A stretch of 7,962 bases of DNA from positions 1 to 7,962 of the forward strand of contig JAQTRT010000145.1 in assembly GCA_028711675.1 (NCBI GenBank). The letters run 5' to 3'. The notes below the pieces were generated by a model. The model made no database searches. It had not been told where the DNA came from and saw only the letters and a program-made list of their open reading frames with translations. Position 1 is the first letter of the stretch. Each line of letters starts with the position of its first letter. Positions 5,448 through 7,962 of this stretch are shown here, one piece after another. The position numbers and the translations under genes are program-made. The DNA comes from a bacterium. Its GTDB lineage: Bacteria; Spirochaetota; JAHITG01.

Positions 5448-6212
5448 TGCTTTTACAACGGGATTGACCAGTTTCCCCACTTTTTCTATCTCGACCGTGA
5501 TCTCGTCGCCGGGCTGCATCGGGCCTACTCCGGCAGGTGTTCCCGTCGAGATGATGTCTCCCGGGAAAAGCCTCATTACGGAAGAGATGAATTGAACAAG
5601 ATAATTGATGTTGAATATCAGGTTGTTTGTGTTCGAATCCTGTCTGGTCTCGCGGTTCAATATGGCTCTTATGCGTAAATTGTGCGGATCGAAATCCTTA
5701 GCCGGTATATAGATAAAAGGTCCTACAGGACAGAAAGTGTCAAATCCCTTGGCTCTTGTCCACTGACCGTCCTTTTTCTGTATATCCCTGGCAGTCACAT
5801 CGTTCAAACAGGTGTATCCCAGGATATATTCCCCGGCATTTTCCTGCTTCACCCTGTAACATTCTTTTTTAATAAGGAACGCCAACTCGGCCTCGTATTC
5901 CACCTGTCTGGATATGTCAGGATAAAGGATAGGTTCTCCCGGGCCGATCACTGTTGTGGAAGGTTTGATGAAAATTACCGGTTCTTCCGGTATTGAGAAA
6001 TTCAATTCTTTAGCATGATCCCGGTAATTCAATCCTACCAGGACCACTTTCGCGGGATGGGAGGGGGGCAGGATAATGAGGTTTTTTAATTGATATTCTT
6101 TACTGCCGGTTGAGAATTCATGATAAATATCGTTGTTCAGTTCGCGGACCGTGTCACCTTCCACCAGCCCGTAAAAAGTAGATCGATTATATTTGAATCT
6201 TCCGATATGCAT
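5439..6212 (-). CDS. Fumarylacetoacetate hydrolase (FAH) family enzyme
   Basis: The 257-residue protein has the FAH catalytic fold from about residue 55: VVLVGLNYRDHAKEL (56-70), FIKP..TVIGPGEPI (81-95), the metal-binding pair Glu107/Glu109 in EYEAELAFLI, Asp138 in LNDVTARD, Lys155 in RAKGFDTFCPVGP and STGTPAGVG (222-230). Residues 1-50 are the short N-terminal domain typical of bacterial members. The family acts on C-C bonds or tautomers of 2-oxo acids using Mg2+ or Mn2+: acylpyruvate hydrolase, oxaloacetate decarboxylase or tautomerase, and HpcE-type isomerase. The sequence does not decide between these. It follows dapB by 30 A/T-rich bases on the same strand, so co-transcription from the dapB promoter is likely. 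No aromatic-degradation genes are nearby, which favours central metabolism or metabolite repair (inference). No Shine-Dalgarno site precedes its ATG. Confidence 0.9.
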   Translation of the reverse strand: MHIGRFKYNRSTFYGLVEGDTVRELNNDIYHEFSTGSKEYQLKNLIILPPSHPAKVVLVGLNYRDHAKELNFSIPEEPVIFIKPSTTVIGPGEPILYPDISRQVEYEAELAFLIKKECYRVKQENAGEYILGYTCLNDVTARDIQKKDGQWTRAKGFDTFCPVGPFIYIPAKDFDPHNLRIRAILNRETRQDSNTNNLIFNINYLVQFISSVMRLFPGDIISTGTPAGVGPMQPGDEITVEIEKVGKLVNPVVKAGK

Positions 6213-6242
6213 TGATTTTTATAAAATAAAAAAAACAGGAGT

Positions 6243-7013
6243 CTACAAACCCAGCACGTCATACATGCTGTAAAGACCGGGCTTTTGTTTGACAACCCAT
6301 TCCGCTGCTAGCACGGCTCCCCTGGCCAAACTGGACCTGTCTGTGGCCCTGTGGATCAGCTCGATCCGTTCTCCCTGGCCCGCTAATAGGACCGTGTGTT
6401 CTCCCACAATATCCCCGGCCCGGATGGACATCACTCCTATCTCCCTTTTTTTTCTTTCGCCTACCAATCCCTCCCGTCCGTACACGATATCCTTTTTCAT
6501 GTCCCGGCCCAGTTCCTTGGCCAGGATCTCCACGAGCTTCATGGCCGTTCCGGAGGGAGCATCCTTTTTAAAATGATGATGGGCTTCCAGTACCTCTGCA
6601 TCAAAATCATCACGGATGATCTTTGCAGCCAGTTCGGTAAGCTTGAACAGCAGGTTGACGCCGATGCTCATGTTCGGGGAAAATACGACGGAAATGGCCG
6701 AAGCAGCGGATCGGATCTGGCTGACCTGCTCTGTACTCAGACCTGTCGTGCCGATAACAGCAGGTTTCCCGTGCTTTTCATTGATCTTGATATGTTCCAT
6801 GGTAGCGGCCGCTGAGGTGAATTCAACGGTCACATCCGAATCTTTTATCCTCCTTTCAAGGTTATTTTCGATAAGAAGGCCTGTCGGGTCTGCTGAAGGA
6901 TCATTGAACTGGTCTATTGCTGCTGTAAGAGCGTGCTTCTTTTCCCGGATGATCTTGATGATCTCGCGTCCCATTTTTCCTGCTGCGCCCACGACAATGA
7001 TGTTAATTGCCAT
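6243..7013 (-). CDS. dapB: 4-hydroxy-tetrahydrodipicolinate reductase
   Basis: DapB reduces the DapA product to tetrahydrodipicolinate with NAD(P)H, leading to diaminopimelate for peptidoglycan and to lysine. The 256 residues are slightly shorter than the E. coli enzyme but complete. An N-terminal Rossmann motif VVGAAGKMG (7-15) is followed by AAID (31-34), whose acidic Asp34 could bind the NADH ribose; VIGTTG (86-91) and SPNMSIGVN (112-120) line the active site. The signature EAHHHFKKDAPSGT (143-156) holds the catalytic His145 and Lys149. The C-terminus RGAVLAAEWVV..PGLYSMYDVLGL is typical. The start is fixed by GGAGG (minus strand of 7020-7024) six bases upstream. dapA, dapF and lysA are not in the window; the only partner in the transcript is the FAH-family gene. 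A strong promoter with a palindrome at its start site precedes it. Confidence 0.96.
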   Translation of the reverse strand: MAINIIVVGAAGKMGREIIKIIREKKHALTAAIDQFNDPSADPTGLLIENNLERRIKDSDVTVEFTSAAATMEHIKINEKHGKPAVIGTTGLSTEQVSQIRSAASAISVVFSPNMSIGVNLLFKLTELAAKIIRDDFDAEVLEAHHHFKKDAPSGTAMKLVEILAKELGRDMKKDIVYGREGLVGERKKREIGVMSIRAGDIVGEHTVLLAGQGERIELIHRATDRSSLARGAVLAAEWVVKQKPGLYSMYDVLGL

Positions 7014-7036
7014 AATGATCCTCCCGGATGATCCGG
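7014..7036 (-). promoter_or_regulatory. dapB: dapB leader: palindrome and Shine-Dalgarno site
   Basis: CCGGAT-C-ATCCGG (7024-7036) is a perfect 6-base inverted repeat sitting where transcription should begin, directly followed by the Shine-Dalgarno core GGAGG (7020-7024). The seven bases GGATCAT occur twice 13 bases apart (7028-7034 and 7015-7021), once in the palindrome and once between the ribosome site and the ATG. This could be an operator or a short RNA hairpin (CCGG/CCGG around five bases) touching the ribosome site. Confidence 0.4.
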
Positions 7037-7041
7037 TTTTT

Positions 7042-7069
7042 ATTGTATCATATCATTTTTTAATGTCAA
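7042..7069 (-). promoter_or_regulatory. Promoter of the dapB unit
   Basis: On the minus strand a perfect -35 box TTGACA (7064-7069), a 16-base spacer and the -10 box TACAAT (7042-7047, 5 of 6) give a strong housekeeping promoter. Transcription would start around 7035, leaving a leader of some 20 bases. It starts within 20 bases of the end of the upstream gene, showing that dapB can be transcribed independently of it. Confidence 0.7.
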
Positions 7070-7088
7070 TGAAAAGTTATCAATAAGA

Positions 7089-7962
7089 TTATTCTTTTTC
7101 TTCTTCGATGATGCTCAGGACCTTAAAATAATCATCAACGAGTTTTTTGTATTCCAGGGGATACTTGTTGATGTTCTGATGATAACGCGACTTGCTCCGG
7201 AGCTCTATTTTTTCCCGGGCAAGCTCGTCCGGCTTCTGTTTTTTGTATTCCTTGGCTGTGTCCGCTTTCCTCTCCTTGGAGTAATCTTCCGCATAAAGGG
7301 ATTTCTGGGAATCGAGGAGCCTCTTCAGGACCTTGTTCTGCTTCTGGATCAGGTCCTGGTCGATCTTTTTAGCCCGCAGCTTTTCCTTGATCTCCTCCAT
7401 TTCTTTTGCGGCCTGCCCCAGATCGCCCAGGAGCTTTCCTGCTTCCTGGTAATTCTGGATGAAAGAGCCTACGGCCTTCTGGATCATTTCCTGCTGGAAA
7501 GAAAGCTCATCCAGGTAATCCTGTGTCTCCTGGGAAAGACCTTCTTTGCCGATCTGCCCCTGCATGCGTTTTGTCATTTCATTCAACTGCTGCTGGGCAT
7601 CGGCCATCTGGTTCAAGGCGTCATCCATGCCTTCCGAATTGGACTGCTGCATCTGTTTTTTAATTTCTTCTTTCAGATTGATCAGGTCTTTGATCAGCAG
7701 GTTGATGGAGAGAAGGGATGTGTTGAGATAGATGCCGGCATGGGAGACCTGGTCCTCTGAAAGGTAATTCCGGGCAGAGGAGAGCGCATCGGCCAAACCG
7801 TCGAATTTACTGAAGAAATCCGGATGAAAAACAATGTATTCCTTGGTCCCGTCTTCCAGATTTTGTTTTTCGGAGAGCAGGGAGCGTTCGAGAAAGATCA
7901 TGTCTTCAGCCATTTTCCCGTGATCCTTGACGGGATAAAGTTCTTCCCTCTCTGTTTCAGCC
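7089..7962 (-). CDS. DUF4175-like coiled-coil protein, C-terminal part (runs off right edge)
   Basis: The minus-strand frame is open to the window edge: 290 residues are visible, including 16 upstream of the first internal ATG (7913), so this is taken as the C-terminal end of a longer protein. It is hydrophilic and strongly helical, with Gln/Glu/Lys-rich coiled-coil segments (INLKEEIKKQMQQ, LNQMADAQQQLNEMTKRMQ, QAAKEMEEIKEKLRAKKI). The order of QQQLNEMT, FQQEMIQKAVG, LLGDLGQAAKEMEE, QNKVLKRLLDSQKSL, DYSKERKADTA and a terminal YPLEYKKLVDDYFKVLS matches what I recall of the C-terminus of large DUF4175 proteins, which carry N-terminal membrane helices. Function of that family is not established. 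No terminator hairpin follows the stop codon. Confidence 0.7.
   Translation of the reverse strand, partial: AETEREELYPVKDHGKMAEDMIFLERSLLSEKQNLEDGTKEYIVFHPDFFSKFDGLADALSSARNYLSEDQVSHAGIYLNTSLLSINLLIKDLINLKEEIKKQMQQSNSEGMDDALNQMADAQQQLNEMTKRMQGQIGKEGLSQETQDYLDELSFQQEMIQKAVGSFIQNYQEAGKLLGDLGQAAKEMEEIKEKLRAKKIDQDLIQKQNKVLKRLLDSQKSLYAEDYSKERKADTAKEYKKQKPDELAREKIELRSKSRYHQNINKYPLEYKKLVDDYFKVLSIIEEEKE

Noticed and set aside
6244..6275. Possible terminator at the end of dapB (CAGCATG...CGTGCTG stem, then a run of T)
   Set aside because: The T-run begins about 17 bases after the stem and the stem is within conserved codons; read-through into the FAH-family gene is more likely.
6396..7086. Two plus-strand frames (139 and 156 codons) opposite dapB
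   Set aside because: Both are antisense to an unmistakable dapB and show no conserved motifs.
7179..7760. 193-codon plus-strand frame, Leu/Phe-rich and membrane-like
   Set aside because: It is the antisense of the Lys/Glu/Gln-rich coiled-coil gene; such codons give Leu/Phe-rich shadows on the other strand.

Overview
This is a bacterial chromosome segment of mostly housekeeping genes, and I see no phage, transposon, CRISPR or defence cluster in it. The organism looks like a Gram-negative-type bacterium with moderate G+C genes and very A+T-rich spacers. The tRNA genes lack an encoded CCA end. Shine-Dalgarno sites are mixed: clear for dapB and the 3636-4274 gene, weak for argB, and not visible for the HD-GYP, FAH-family and secreted-protein genes. 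The secreted Ig-like protein, the DUF4175-like protein and the degenerate heptad repeats resemble what is often seen in uncultured lineages. The phylum cannot be fixed from this window; that part is impression, not proof.

Layout. Positions 1-1161 (minus) hold the N-terminal part of a secreted Ig-like protein that runs off the left edge. A 390-base A+T-rich divergent spacer follows, with a promoter for argB-argD (1552-3624, plus), two arginine-biosynthesis genes whose stop and start codons abut. Convergent to argD, 11 bases away, is a 212-residue protein (3636-4274, minus). It resembles the winged-helix front part of certain AAA+ ATPases but has no ATPase domain. Upstream of it lie degenerate 7-base tandem repeats, a tRNA-Arg gene with a GCG anticodon (4378-4450, minus) and a stand-alone HD-GYP domain protein (4526-5158, minus). 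Divergent from that is tRNA-Ser(GGA) (5270-5357, plus) with a near-consensus promoter. A symmetrical hairpin at 5425-5447 separates it from the convergent dapB-FAH unit. dapB (6243-7013) and an FAH-family enzyme (5439-6212) are probably co-transcribed on the minus strand from a strong promoter at 7042-7069. Positions 7089-7962 (minus) hold the C-terminal part of a DUF4175-like coiled-coil protein entering from the right edge.

Functional links. argB and argD supply steps 2 and 4 of arginine synthesis; the ArgD family often also serves lysine synthesis, where dapB acts. The FAH-family enzyme beside dapB may handle oxaloacetate-type metabolites, but its substrate is not readable from sequence. 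The HD-GYP protein is the only signalling component. The points most worth checking are the tRNA-Arg(GCG) anticodon, the orphan winged-helix-like protein with a sequestered ribosome site, the heptad repeats, the palindrome at the dapB transcription start, the six-residue insertion before the GYP motif and the altered cofactor loop of ArgD.
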